Shown: one piece after another, positions 12,031-24,385 of the stretch
How positions within the stretch are numbered: the first letter of the stretch is position 1
Layout of the letters: every line of letters starts with the position of its first letter
Origin: Sympetrum striolatum
Taxonomy: Eukaryota > Arthropoda > Insecta > Odonata > Libellulidae
Reading direction: 5' to 3'
NCBI GenBank assembly: GCA_947579665.1
Contig: OX388348.1
Span: 4,836,001-4,900,000, forward strand
Length of the DNA stretch: 64,000 nt
Notes under the pieces: generated by a model
Seen by the model: the letters and a program-made list of their open reading frames with translations, nothing else
The model's database searches: none
Told to the model about the DNA's origin: nothing
Program-made: the position numbers and the translations under genes

Positions 12031-12626
12031 CTTCTGAATTCACGCAAATAAAGTTCATTCTCAAACACAGGAGACTTCAAATAAAAAACATTAAACCGTA
12101 CGTGACCGTAAATTAATACAGCAAAAATACAACTTGTAAAATTAAGTATAATTTCCTGAGACTCCTAGACATTCCTTTTTGTAAGTTGCATCTGCACATT
12201 CTTAGCTCCTGGAATTGAGATGAAATTGGATATTCCACATTAAATTATAGTTAAAAGGAAAGTTATATAGTTCTTGCAATCTACTTCTTTTTACATAATG
12301 ATACAGTCTAGGTATTAATAATATTATTTTCCTTGGTTGTATGTTAATTATTACTTGCATATTCATACATAATAATTAGATAGGATCTAACAACTTAAAA
12401 TTCATATTCTCAATTTTCCTCCTCTAGCTTCTCCACAATCCTGCCCGATAAATCCAGGTGAGATTTAGGACTTCCACATAGAGCACATCACCATGGCACT
12501 GTGCTACCAGACAACAACCCCAGGTTGCGAAGCGTGTCTAGAACCCAAGGGCGTACCCCTAAAGCATCACTCTAACCCGGAAGATGAATTAGAAGTGAAA
12601 TGCTTTCTTTGTCTTCCGAGCCAAAG
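12031..12626. other. Intergenic sequence, nothing recognised
   Basis: AT-rich flank of the tandem-repeat complex. The ORF at 12493-12705 runs into the repeat and has no recognisable motif. Confidence 0.5.
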
Positions 12627-13715
12627 TATATTTTCAATTATGTACAGTATAAAAATTTGTAAGGCCGGAACATGTACAGCGTACCATGACTTGAAATGTA
12701 TATAATATGAATAGAAGATAACACCTCGCGCTTATCCAAAATAACTATTTCAGAATGTATAGATCTGTTATGATATGCAAGGCAGGGCTATGAATAATTT
12801 ATATATTCTCCATGACTTGAAATGTATATAATATGAATAGAAGATAACACCTCGCGCTTATCCAAAATAACTATTTCAGAATGTATAGATCTGTTATGAT
12901 ATGCAAGGCAGGGCTATGAATAATTTATATATTCTCCATGACTTGAAATGTATATAATATGAATAGAAGATAACACCTCGCGCTTATCCAAAATGACTAT
13001 TTCAGAATGTATAGATCTGTTATGATATGAAGGGCAGGGCTATGAATAATTTATATATTCTCCATGACTTGAAATGTATATAATATGAATAGAAGATAAC
13101 ACCTCGCGCTTATCCAAAATAACTATTTCAGAATGTATAGATCTGTTATGATATGCAAGGCAGGGCTATGAATAATTTATATATTCTCCATGACTTGAAA
13201 TGTATATAATATGAATAGAAGATAACACCTCGCGCTTATCCAAAATAACTATTTCAGAATGTATAGATCTGTTATGATATGCAAGGCAGGGCTATGAATA
13301 ATTTATATATTCTGTACCTATATATTTAATTTCCCATATTTTTCCTAATGTCTAATTCAGAAGACAGTTTGACGGGATTGGGAGTTGGTTATGGAAGAGG
13401 AAGAGAAGGAAACGATTGATTAAACGTATTTTCAATTATGTATAATATAAAAATGTGTATGGCCGGAAAATTTATAGTGCACCATAAATTGAAATAAACA
13501 TAATATGGATACATTTTGCGCCCTTAGCCAAATGAACTATTGCAGAATGCATACATTTACTATGATGTGTAAGGCGGAGCTATGTATAATTTATATATAC
13601 TGTACTTTTCATTGAATTTTTCCCGTATTTTTGCAATTGTCTAATTAGAAATAAAGAGTGATGGTAGGGGATGGTTATGGAAGAGTAAGAGAAGGGAGCG
13701 ATTGATTGGGATAGG
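12627..13715. repeat. Duplication of about 290 bp with internal amplification
   Basis: Two related copies lie side by side. Copy A (12627-13427) and copy B (13428-13715) share three parts in the same order. These are a leader of about 55 bp (ttttcaattatgta.. to ggccgga..), the 126-bp module (ccat-a-ttgaaat .. gctatg-ataatttatata), and a tail of about 107 bp (ttccc-tatttttc .. gtctaatt-agaa .. ggttatggaagag .. cgattgatt). In copy A the middle module has been amplified to five near-identical units; in copy B it is single and diverged. Copy B runs directly into the G-rich minisatellite. Confidence 0.8.
12684..13313. repeat. 126-bp tandem repeat, five units
   Basis: Units start at 12684, 12810, 12936, 13062 and 13188, each beginning ccatgacttgaaatg and ending in tttatatattct. 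The units are almost identical; the third (12936-13061) differs by a few bases (aaaatgacta and gatatgaagggc). Near-identity suggests recent expansion or homogenisation. The unit is not a multiple of any coding signal and has stops in all frames. Confidence 0.95.
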
Positions 13716-13789
13716 GGAGGAATGGATTAAGTGTTGAGCGTAATAGAGTAAGAGAAGGTATAGGGTAGGTCATACGGTACAGATTGGGT

Positions 13790-14875
13790 AGGCAATATGG
13801 GTTGGGTAGGGGGCGTGACGGGTGAGGGTGGGGTAGAAGGCGGGACGGGAGAGAGTGGGACGGGTGAGGGATGGGTAGGGGGCGGGACGGGCTAGGGTTT
13901 GGTAGAGGGTGGGTCGGGAGAGGGTGGGGTAAGGGGCGGGTCGGGAGAGGGTTCGGTAGGGAGTGGGATGGGAGAGGGTTGGGTAAGGGGCGGGTCGGGA
14001 GAGGGTTGGGTAGGGCGCGGGATGGGAGAGGGTTGCTTAGGGGGCGGGTCAGTAGAGGGTTGGGTAGGGGGCGGGATGGGATGGGAGAGGGTGGGGTAAG
14101 GGGCGGGTCGGGATAGGGTTGGGTAGAGGTTGGGATGGGAGAGGGTGGGGTAAGGAGCGGGTCAGGAGAGGGTTGGTTAGGGGGCGGGTCGGTAGAGGGC
14201 TGCTTAGGGGGCGGGTCGGTAGAGGGTTGGGTAGGGGGCGGGATGGGAGAGGGTGGGGTAAGGAGCGGGTCAGGAGAGGGTTGGTTAGGGGGCGGGTCGG
14301 TAGAGGGCTGCTTAGGGGGCGGGTCGGTAGAGGGTTGGGTAGGGGGCGGGATGGGAGAGGGTGGGGTAAGGGGCGGGTAGGGATAGGGTTGGGTATAGGG
14401 CGGGATGGGAGAGGGTGGGGTAAGGAGCGGGTCAGGAGAGGGTTGGTTAGGGGGCGGGTCGGTAGAGGGTTGGTTAGGGGACGGGTCGGTAGAGGGCTGC
14501 TTAGGGGGCGGGTAAGGAGAGGGTTGGTTAGGGGGCGGGATGGGAGAGGGTGGGGTAAGGGGCGGGTCGGGATAGGGTTGGGTAGAGGGCGGGATGGGAG
14601 AGGGTGGGGTAAGGAGCGGGTCAGGAGAGGGTTGGTTAGGGGACGGGATGGTAGAGGCTGGGGTAAGGGGCGGGTAGGGATAGGGTTGGGTAGAGGGTGG
14701 GATGGGAGAGGGTGGGGTAAGGAGCGGGTCGGCAGAGGGTTGGTTAGGGGGCTGTTTGGTAGAGGGTTGGGTAGGGGGCAGGATGGGAGAGGGTGGGGTA
14801 TGGCGGGTCGGGAGAGGGTTGGGAGAGGGTTGGGTAGGGGTTGGTTTGGGAGAGGGTTGGGTAGGTGGCGAAATC
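13790..14875. repeat. G-rich 27-bp minisatellite, about 40 units
   Basis: A G-rich unit of 27 bases (for example ttgggtagggggcgggatgg plus gagaggg) repeats for about 1.1 kb with variants such as tggggtaaggagcgggtcag plus gagaggg. Units are arranged in higher-order blocks: the series gggatgggag / ggagcgggtcagg / ggttggttaggg / ggctgcttaggg recurs at about 14126-14230 and 14228-14340. Because 27 is divisible by 3, frames stay open on both strands. The 430-codon proline-rich minus-strand ORF (13675-14967, nine-residue period such as PSPIPPPTQ) and the glycine/arginine-rich plus ORFs are artefacts of this. Dense GGG runs could form G-quadruplexes. Confidence 0.93.
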
Positions 14876-16265
14876 TTTTCTAACAGAAATAGATTGATAA
14901 GGTCTCTGCAGTGCGACAGTAAATGAGGACCCCATACAAGAAAAGAACATCCAATCCATCCATCCATCCAATACAGTGTTGGACATATATAAGTAAAAGC
15001 AGAAGATTGTTTCTTACGTTGGATATATCACCACAATAAGAGTTGATCACCAATTTTTCCTGGAAAGACCTCAAATATTTTATTTCCTGGTATGCTGCAA
15101 CATTGAGCCTTTCTATTGGATATACCTGAAAAGTCACAATAGTCGCTTATGGAAGTTAAAGGTAAATAATAAGCGGTTCACAGGTTGATATTACGATATA
15201 AGCAAGACACTTTTCTTATTCGGCCGTTGAGAACATTTCCTCACACTATCCGCTGCTTAGATTATGAATAATGTTTTTATGAGCTGCGACGTAGTTTATA
15301 AATTCTTATTTCATGTACATTGCTGGCAGTGGTGGGACTTATTTTTTACTGGGAGTGAATACTACCAGTTCAAAAATTATATTCCTTGTGGTAGAAATTG
15401 GTTGTTTGTAGTGCGTTACTAGCAGCGAGGCGTTCATAAGTTATCACATAACTTCGATTTTAGTATTCTCCGGTAGAAAAGCAGTACGTACCATAACTAT
15501 GTTTTGTTTGTGCCTGGCTGTGTATTTTCTGCAGATACTGACTGTATATAGTTAATTATTTTCATTGAAAATAACGTCTCATCTCGCTGAAAGCAAACTA
15601 CGAACGGTGAGATTTCAAATGCCGCCATTAAATTGACTCCAGTCACGTGACACTCGGGATGCTTATGTTTGTCACGCTGGAGTGACATCATGCGCCGTCT
15701 ACCCATACTAATTGTAGTTGGACGGTAGGCACTGTTGGGAAATGGTTTGTGGAAAAACTAACGTAATGCCAACTTTGGACCAACAGATAATTTACAACTG
15801 AGATTTAAAAAGAAATTAGTGGTTTTCCCTACCTTAACCTAACATTTGACTGACTTGTTTTTGCAAACAAAAATTAAGCTATGAATTTTCGAATGGAAAA
15901 ACATACTTAACTCAGGAGCTTGTCTCACCTATTGCATGGACTCAGATAGTTTAAAGGTAAATTTCTATTCTCCCAAACTGGACTCTTCTAGAAATTTACT
16001 AGTTTAAATGAACCTTTTACTTAACGATCATGTTCGATTTTTTTTTTTTCAAAGTCCTCTTCATTCTTTTGATGATGGAAAATAAAACATGCCTGCAAGG
16101 TAAACTGCTCGGATGCCGGTGTCGTCTGCTAGAGCAATGCAGAGAACGAATCATCCGCCAACCCCCCGCAAACTGCATTAAAACTTTAATGATTATTCTA
16201 ATGTTAGTTTTATATATATTCTAATACATTAATCCGTCGCAGTTTTTAATTGATCAGTAACAAGT
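14876..16265. other. Intergenic sequence with possible transposon ends
   Basis: No gene is recognised. A (atcc)n run lies at about 14950-14969. At 15330-15355 the sequence cagtggtgggacttatttt looks like one terminal repeat of a hAT element, but no partner was found. At 15642-15651 there is a perfect GTCACGTGAC palindrome close to an ATGGCGGC on the minus strand, in a somewhat CpG-rich context that resembles a small promoter. The ORFs here (for example minus 15497-15706) show no known domain. Confidence 0.35.
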
Positions 16266-16505
16266 ATGGCCCACACTTTTAGCGTTCGCATAGGCAAAAC
16301 AATTTCAAGGTCTTTTAATCAGGAAAATGGAGTCCCTCAAGGTTCAGTTCTAAGTGTGACTCTTTTTACAATTGCTATAAATGATATAGTTTCTTGCATC
16401 CAATCGCCTGTGGTTTCATCATTGTTTGTGGATGATCTTGCTATATTTAGCAGATTGTCTAAGCCATCAGGAGCAGTTACGCAGCTGCAACTAACCCTAA
16501 ATAGG
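16266..16505 (+). pseudogene. Non-LTR retrotransposon reverse transcriptase fragment
   Basis: The translated frame carries two hallmark reverse-transcriptase motifs in the right order and spacing: QENGVPQGSVLSVTLF (motif with the conserved VPQGSVLSP-like turn) and SLFVDDLAIFSR (the catalytic F/Y-x-D-D box, here FVDD), with the intervening IAINDIV typical of jockey-type elements. Only about 80 residues of the palm domain remain. The resemblance stops near 16505 although the frame stays open to 16631, and nothing upstream matches, so this is a truncated dead copy. It is a cellular retrotransposon relic, not a host gene. Confidence 0.85.
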
Positions 16506-16999
16506 CCTATATATTTACAACATCGAACCCATGACACTGAGGTTCAAAATCACCTTTTTTCAGTAGGTTACATGTTATGGCCAATACGTTGTAATAATTT
16601 CAAGTCAGTGACACTTGTAGAACATAGTTAGAATTTTGATCCCCTATGATTTAGTGAGTGAATGAATTCTTATATATATAGGTGGTGCAGCTGGTTGCGC
16701 TACTTGGTGGCCTAATGAAATACAGGCCTAGAAGCCAAGCGACAGGCAGATTAGAAAAAATGCACGGTCATGAGTATTATCATCGGAAGCCTTTTATCAA
16801 GGCTTTAATTTACTTTATCTTTAATCAACTTATTAATGTAGTTGTAGAAACCCTTTGACTCTTACGCAACTATGAAAGAAATAATTACCTTTAAGATTTC
16901 ATTAGGGACTGATTGGAGTAAAAATATTGATTGAGACACAGATCTTGATTGGGAAGCATTTAAGTTAGGCCTAGGAGATGAGAGGCAGAAATGGTGATT
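16506..16999. other. Intergenic; weak SINE-like block near 16680
   Basis: After the reverse-transcriptase fragment, 16680-16720 contains gtggtgcagctggttgcgct, which loosely resembles a polymerase III A box of a tRNA-derived SINE, but no B box follows. Nothing else is recognised. CpG dinucleotides are still common here and become scarce from about 17.0 kb onward. Confidence 0.25.
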
Positions 17000-19900
17000 C
17001 AAATTGTTAGCCAAGTCCAAGGGATTGGAAGACAAGGAGTCCTGAAAGTGCTGTTAAAATATAATAAAATTTACTTGAGATGAGTTAATCATTAACTTCC
17101 AATGGAATCATTGTCTGAAAAATTACAAATAACAATTTGTAAAATTTGTTGAGCAACTTCTTCCATTAGTTTTCACAAGATGTTATGTTAAAGCAACCAT
17201 TGAAAAACAGCCAGATTACCTTATTAAAGTATAAATAGACAGCAATTATTTGGAATATATGTATGTAAAATCTCTTTCTGATAACTTAGCAATATTTGGA
17301 TGTCAGTTACATCATCTTCTAATCCTGGGAATTTAGTACGATTTAGAATCAAAGATTCCTCATTGCATTTCAGGTCTGGTTCTTTAGAGACATAGCATAA
17401 TATGTGTCGTGACTTGTTCCCAAATCTAACAAGGTCTTCAGAATGCACTGAGTTGACAATTATGGAAATTAACTACTGGAATTGTTCTTATTACAATGTT
17501 GATAGTAAATAATATGCCACATTTCTGTCTTAATCACTTTTTAATACCAGAATATAAACATCAAAAATTCTTAGAAACTTTTATTGCTTCACATAAACAG
17601 TAGCCAGACTGAATTAGCTGTATCATACACCTTTCAGCAAAGCTTTTAAGTGCAATTACAATACATGAACAGCTAGATTATAAGCCAGACAAACTGCAAT
17701 TAGTCATGCCACTGTAGAATAGGTCACAATATAACTTTAGAAGTTTGACGCAAGTTTTGAGAAGGAAGTCTCATAAGAATTTGTTAGAATAACTGAGTAG
17801 TTAACAACCACAATCAAAGTAAAATTCACATACCAAGGTAAATATCCTTTTTTTCAGTAATGATTACAGAGATACACCTCCACACAGTAAAAAGACAATA
17901 TATGAGTATGAAGTTCTAACATAATGCATAGGCATCAGTAAGGGAAGGACAATCAAATAAGAAAAAGCACTTGAGAATATAGCTTTGATAAACAGCAGCC
18001 TTGCCATGATATTCTCTTGCAACATTTTCCCTTTCAAATTATTGTATTATATGGCTTTTCTTGTAACTTTAGCACAATACATTGCTCAACTATCTAGCTA
18101 TGAATTACTCACTCCTTTTTATATTAGTAGAGGCAATTTACGGTAGCATTCCACTCAGTAAAATGAGTTTGGTTTTAAATTAAACAAGTACTCACATGAA
18201 AGTCTATCTTTTAAGTTATGATTCTTTTTTATTCGTATAAAATTTTCAGGTTGGATGTATTGTATGAGTTTACACATTTTATACTTCAGTGGCTAGAAAA
18301 ACATTTTCTGCCAGTTTTGAGGAACATTAAAAAGTTTTTATTTAATACCAGGCACCAAAATTTATAATGAAAATATCAAAATCTTAACATTTCCACCCTA
18401 TTAAAAAAAACTGTCCGGGCATCTAGTGATAGATTAATGTACAAATTCTTCAATATGGTTTTTCATACAAATATTAATTTATCGCTACACAAATATTGCA
18501 GAAAAACTGTTCTAATCACTTGTTGCAGAGACAAATATGAAATTCCACTTGATTACACAGATTTATAACCTTATAGGCAAGAAACAACAACTTGAGATAA
18601 ATAAGACAAAATCATCAGAATCATTACTTCTGAATGAAATTTCGGAAAGAACATGGTTCTTTTTCTACATCACAAAATTACAATTAAATAATTAACATTT
18701 TATTACTTTTTATCTAAACCATTACTTTGTATTCTATGCGCATGCTATGCTAAGAACTTGACCAGCTTTCAAACAAGCACAAAGCCATAACTACCTTTCC
18801 CATTGTAACTTATTCTTGAGAAATTAAATAGTCATCATTTAAAAGACATGGGAACATCAGAGGGTAGTTTCAGTAACCTACATTCAGCTGTAACAAACAA
18901 GTTAAAATGTTGTTTAATATTCCACAAAGTAAAACTGCATCAATGCCTCACTCATCCACCATCACAAATTACATTGTTATTGAAATATATTCGCAATAAT
19001 TTTTACATGAAAGCCATGATTGAACTTTAAGAATGGTTCCAAAATTAATCTGCATAGCTTGGTAAATGGTAACAAAAACAGAAACACTTCATGTAAACAT
19101 GGGACGTATTTGGAGGCTGAATAATCTAGTTTGCAGATCCCCAAGCCAAATTACGACTTTAAATTTCATTGTAAATCTACAAAGCACCTGTAGAAAGTAA
19201 GTTCCATTATTACTGTTGCAATTGCGTTAAAATGTAGGTAGCAGCTGTTTTGTAATTACATTGAAACCAGCTCACAGTGAAAACAACTAAGTGCTAAGCA
19301 TACACAGTCACATAGGTTTAGGTCACCAGCAGCTTAAATTCATGAACAAATCGATGTGGTCAGTTCCATGAGATTTCTTCATTTCTTGCATCTGAAGTAT
19401 TTCCTTGTGGGCTTTAAGAGTTACTTTTGTACCCAAACAATGTATTACCAATTGTGGTAGCATAATATTGATAAGAATCCAAAGCAAATTGTTTTAACTG
19501 TGACAAAAAATGGATGACGGTGAGGTCTTAAACATTCATATGATAATAGTCTTGGCTGGGATAGCATTTTTACATTAAAACATACCGCAAAACCTGTACT
19601 CCAGTTTATAGTATAATTTCCTACTCAATTACATTTTCTGATTTTTTAATCAGCCTATGGAACTTACTTTCAGGATGCCTTTTTTATATCAAACTATTTA
19701 CACAATAAAGTTTACAAAATCATGTATACTTAACCTTAAAGTGCATATGACTTCAAAAAGACAATATTTTGAGTTAACTGACATTGAATTAAGGAAGTTA
19801 TACAGTATCTGCAACAGATATTGTAGCACTTATCCACACCAGGAAAATATTTATTTAAAAACGAGAAGACAGTGCAATAGAAATATTTTGCAACAATTCC

Positions 19901-22900
19901 ATTGCAGACAATGGATTTTTTTTTGAAAAGTCCATTCTAATAAAAATAACTACTCTAGTAATGTTGATGCAAGAGATTTTGCCAATCTTCTACTTCCACG
20001 AATTATTTATTTTCATTTGTAACACATTTTCACATCAGTCACCAAAACAACTGATGACATTTTTTCATCATCCGAAGCAAGTTATATTTTTATAACCCTA
20101 ATTCAATTCTCAATTCAACTCTCAAAACAAAAAATATGTTTGAGACCAGTTTAAAAGTTTTATGCCATTCTTCAGTTATAAGGATCCCATATGTTGAGAG
20201 TTAAAATGAATATAAATGAGGGGTAATAAGGTACAACTGGGGTAGTATGGTATAGGAAGTAAAATACAGAAGCAAAGACACTGGTAGAGGAGATGAAGAA
20301 AACATAAACGCATGTGAGAATCATAGGAAACATTGACTGTAATTGATCTGAAGTTATTTTAAAAGATTGAGCTTATTTCAGTTCTTAATAAAAGGGAAAA
20401 GAGAATCATAGTTTATCATCAGGCACAACTGCATTGATATTGATACTCCTTGATATAACATTCATAAGAGTTTTTAAATCAAAAAATTTCACAACTGAAT
20501 ATGCTGTGGCAAATTAAATTCACTCTTGCATCTGCTTTTAGAGCTAATATCTATGAAGACTACACAAAGATATAAAGGTCCATTCCCAACATATTGTGAG
20601 AATATTGCAATGGGTCACAAAAATGTATTATTTAAAGAATTAACCTTTGAGTCAACAGGCATTTGGATTTACAACAACTATGAACAGTTCCTAAAAATGT
20701 AAATTTCAAGAAATATCTATGGTATAACCTCAAACTGGTCTTAAGTGTTGTTACATTTCTGGAATTGAACCAATTTTGAAAGAATTCAATTAAAAGAGAA
20801 ACAAATTCCATCTACTGTCATGCAACATCTTACAATTCTTACCTTCCCACTTGAATGGTAGAATTGAATTACAAATGAATCTGGTTAATAGTGTAAGAAC
20901 CTATAGGTCCTTTTAAAGATAAAACTTTGAGTTTGAGTGAACCTATATATTTACGAACTCTTGGCGAGTTTATTAATTTTCATTAATATAGCACACAGAC
21001 TTAATGATAAGAGAAGCTAGTTCAATCATTTCTTTGCTATTGAAAGCTGATAACCTCTAATGATTGCATAATTCAAACGCAAAAATAGCTTTTAGCAAAC
21101 TAGTATTCAGTTGTACATAAATACTTTTAGAATTACGAAAAACATTTTCATATACAATGGTTTTACAAACAATATCTCCCTGAATCTGCTCATACAGCAG
21201 CATAAATTAATGAGTTGGATTATCCAACAATATTTGTTTATTATTAAATAAGAAGATGACTAAATTGACAGTCCAGCTTGATTATCATCTCCAATCTTTG
21301 AAATAATCACCAAAACTACCACTCAAATATCAGGAATATCTTTCCAAGAACTGTAATAATTATTATTAAGACAGCAAATTTGAATAAACCATCTCTACTT
21401 TCATAACTGCCTTAATCAAAATTTAATACCAAAAATTTTCAACTTTGCCCAACAGATGTTACTGGAGGGGTTGGTGAACTAAAGTAAACTATCACAAGAT
21501 AGGTACAAAACTAAACACATTTAGCATTGATATGATCACAAAAACAATATCATTAAGTCCAAAAGCACTTATACTTTAACAAAGAAATGGAAAATAACAC
21601 AATTAATAGTTTACATAATAATGCTTATATTCTCTGAATGAAAATATTTTAGCAACAAATATTGTGTTTGATACCTAAAATTGATATAGTAAATACATAA
21701 TATTTCACGGAACAAGCATATTATGAGATAATACCTAACTATATTCACCAACCCCTGAATTAAAAAGAAAAACATATACTACTACTACACAATTAACTGG
21801 TAAATGTGTCATTTTTATTATTTTTCATATCATTAAATGTACAGAAAATAAGAAACTATTTATCAAGCAGAATTCATAACATCATTTAAGGGCAACTTTA
21901 ATTTGCAACAGGTAATGTAATCAACAATTACCAAAAGTCTTGAAATTTAATTAAGATCCTAAAAGAGGTGAAATAAAATAAGAGTATCCAAGCAAATTTG
22001 TCAATGATTGAAAATTAAAATCCTTTCATGATGGAGAGCAGTTAAATAGCAAATGTTATCTACGAATTGAAATAACTTTTGAATTCACCATAGAGAAGGC
22101 AAAAAATAATTAGCAAAAATTTCATATTGATAATCACTTCAAAATAGTTAATTGCAAAAGTTTAAGAAATAAAAAAATTCAATGAGTAAGCAATCAATCT
22201 TTTAAATTAGTATATAAAATTACCTCATTCACTTAGACTCAAGAAACAAGAGAGATGAAAAATATCATAACCATCAAGTGCTAATTTTCTTCGCAATACA
22301 TTCGCTTCTCTTATCTCTTGTCTATAACAACACCAAGTACTTAAATGAACCACAAAAGATCTTGCCCAAATATAACATCATCTGGTTACTTGTTAATGAG
22401 CATTTTTTTCGACAAATAACCCAACTTAATTTAGGCACTACAAATGGTATTGTGAGACATGAAAAATGGCACATTTCTTGATATTTTATTAACCAATATC
22501 TAATTCATACTTTAGTAAATATGAAAAATCAAGCACTTCCATGGATGCAGACTTTGATTACATTTAGAGCATAAGATCACCTAATTGATTCAATACAATT
22601 CTTATGGTGACTTCGAGTTATGATATCAATAAATTACCTTTAGGTGGAAACCCCAATTTTTGAGACCATGAGCAATCTCAGTATTGTGGACGGAAAATAA
22701 TTTCCAGTAAACAAGATTCTCTGTAAAGAAATGTCTCTTCATAAAAACTTGGGAGGAATTCCAGGACTGATAATAGCATTCTTCTAGGAAGACATTAATA
22801 AAACTATTTACATTTCCATTTTAGAAACTGTATAACCCTTCAAATAAGAAATCAGATAGAAAAAGCATTAACTTGTCAGCAATGAACCTGATGAAGTTCA

Positions 22901-24072
22901 TTTCAACCTTATTAGATGAGTTAACATTGACAATCTACTCAATCAACTAGCGAGTCTTTTGATAAAGCATAAATGAATACAAAGTAAACCAACTTCCATT
23001 TCCAGGCTTACTCAGTGAAGCATTTTATTTTTTTATAAAAAGAGCTCCCTCAATCAGGTCGGCCCTATACCTTATGTTACCTTTATCATGTAAGCAAGTC
23101 CATCAACAGATTTTACCTGAAGTAATATCATCGAGGTAAGAGTTCATCATATGTTGTATTTTGCATGAATGACAGACATTTATTTGAATTACTTCTTTCA
23201 TGGACAATAGAAATTAAATTCAAAACAGTGCATTGAGATGGAGAAGAAATTATCATAAAATATACTAGCATTTATCAAAATCCGCTAAATATAACACCTT
23301 AGAGGGAAAAAATTAAGAAGTAATGCCAACAGATAGATAGGTAGTATAGATTTTAAGAAAATATCACACTTTCCTCCTAGAAATAACACACTTGGATATT
23401 AGAAATTAGAATTGCCTCTAATAGCTTCATAGACCCTGTTAAGATAAAAAGTCAATCAGTAAGGAATTAAATATTCCCAAGAAGTACGTGATAAATTGAT
23501 TGATATAAATCAAAATTCTTTTCCACAGTCCACCCTGACTACTTTGCGCTATGACTTTTGGAGATTCACTCTATCATGTTTTTTCCAAATAATTATAATC
23601 ACAAAAATGTTAAGTTATTTGTAACATCTAACATGTCTTATTTTCTCTCATTTATTGGGTAATAAAAGAGTAACAGTGACTCATGGGTGTTATTTGATGT
23701 CTAGAGGCTCTAATAATGTTGTAAACAGGTTTTCTATGCTCTAAGTATGAAAATATTTGTTTTATAAATAAAGGATATACTTAACAGAAATTCATCAATC
23801 ATAGTAAAATCTGTAACTGATTAATCACAATAAACATGGTCCGCCTGTATAATCGATGTGTTATAGCTTCACAAGGTAGAATGCCATAGAGAAATAAAAA
23901 TACTCATTAGTTTCCACATTGATTTTAAAAACTATAGTTAGCAATATCATATATATATATACACGATATAACTACATATTTTAGTAAAATTCATGTGAAC
24001 TATCAAGCATTTTATCTCTATTCCAAAACTTTGATTTAGTTCCATGTTAGACACTCAATTAAGCTATTTTAA

Positions 24073-24385
24073 CTCTTTGAGTGCCATGCAGAATTGCCTA
24101 ACATCATTCGAAAATTGCCAGGCTTTTTTATAGAGAATTGTAGACCTTTTGGAAAATAATCTATTAAACCAATAATATTCTGAATAATTTGCTAAATATT
24201 TTACAGGGTATAGAAAACAATTACTTTTTTATTATGCAATTTCTATTTCAGAAATTAATCAAAGAAAGTTATTACAGTAAATTTTTTACATAAATAGCTT
24301 TCGAAATTAGAGTCACTTGGACCGACGCCGGCATTTTAACGAAAATTTTCCAACGTCGCTCACAGCAACATTGGCACTCAAAGGG
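24073..24385. mobile_element. piggyBac-like MITE with TTAA target site
   Basis: The ends are inverted repeats: ctctttgagtgcca at the left and tggcactcaaaggg at the right (one mismatch over about 14 bp). Each is flanked by TTAA (24069-24072 and 24386-24389). TTAA duplication with CCC/CTC-type ends is the signature of piggyBac-family insertions. At 313 bp with no ORF it is non-autonomous. Its right half is CpG-rich (ccgacgccggc, ccaacgtcgctc) inside an otherwise CpG-poor domain, which suggests that it arrived recently relative to methylation decay. Confidence 0.75.

Noticed and set aside
13675..14967. 430-codon proline-rich protein on the minus strand
   Set aside because: It lies over the 27-bp G-rich minisatellite; frames stay open on both strands because the period is a multiple of three. 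There is no domain, start context or splice support.
15330..15355. Single hAT terminal repeat (cagtggtggga)
   Set aside because: No matching inverted end or 8-bp duplication could be found nearby, so no element can be delimited.
15489..15560. THAP-like zinc-finger start (FVPGC motif) on the plus strand
   Set aside because: The frame meets a stop after about 20 residues and the later Cys and His ligands of a THAP domain are absent; five residues are not enough.
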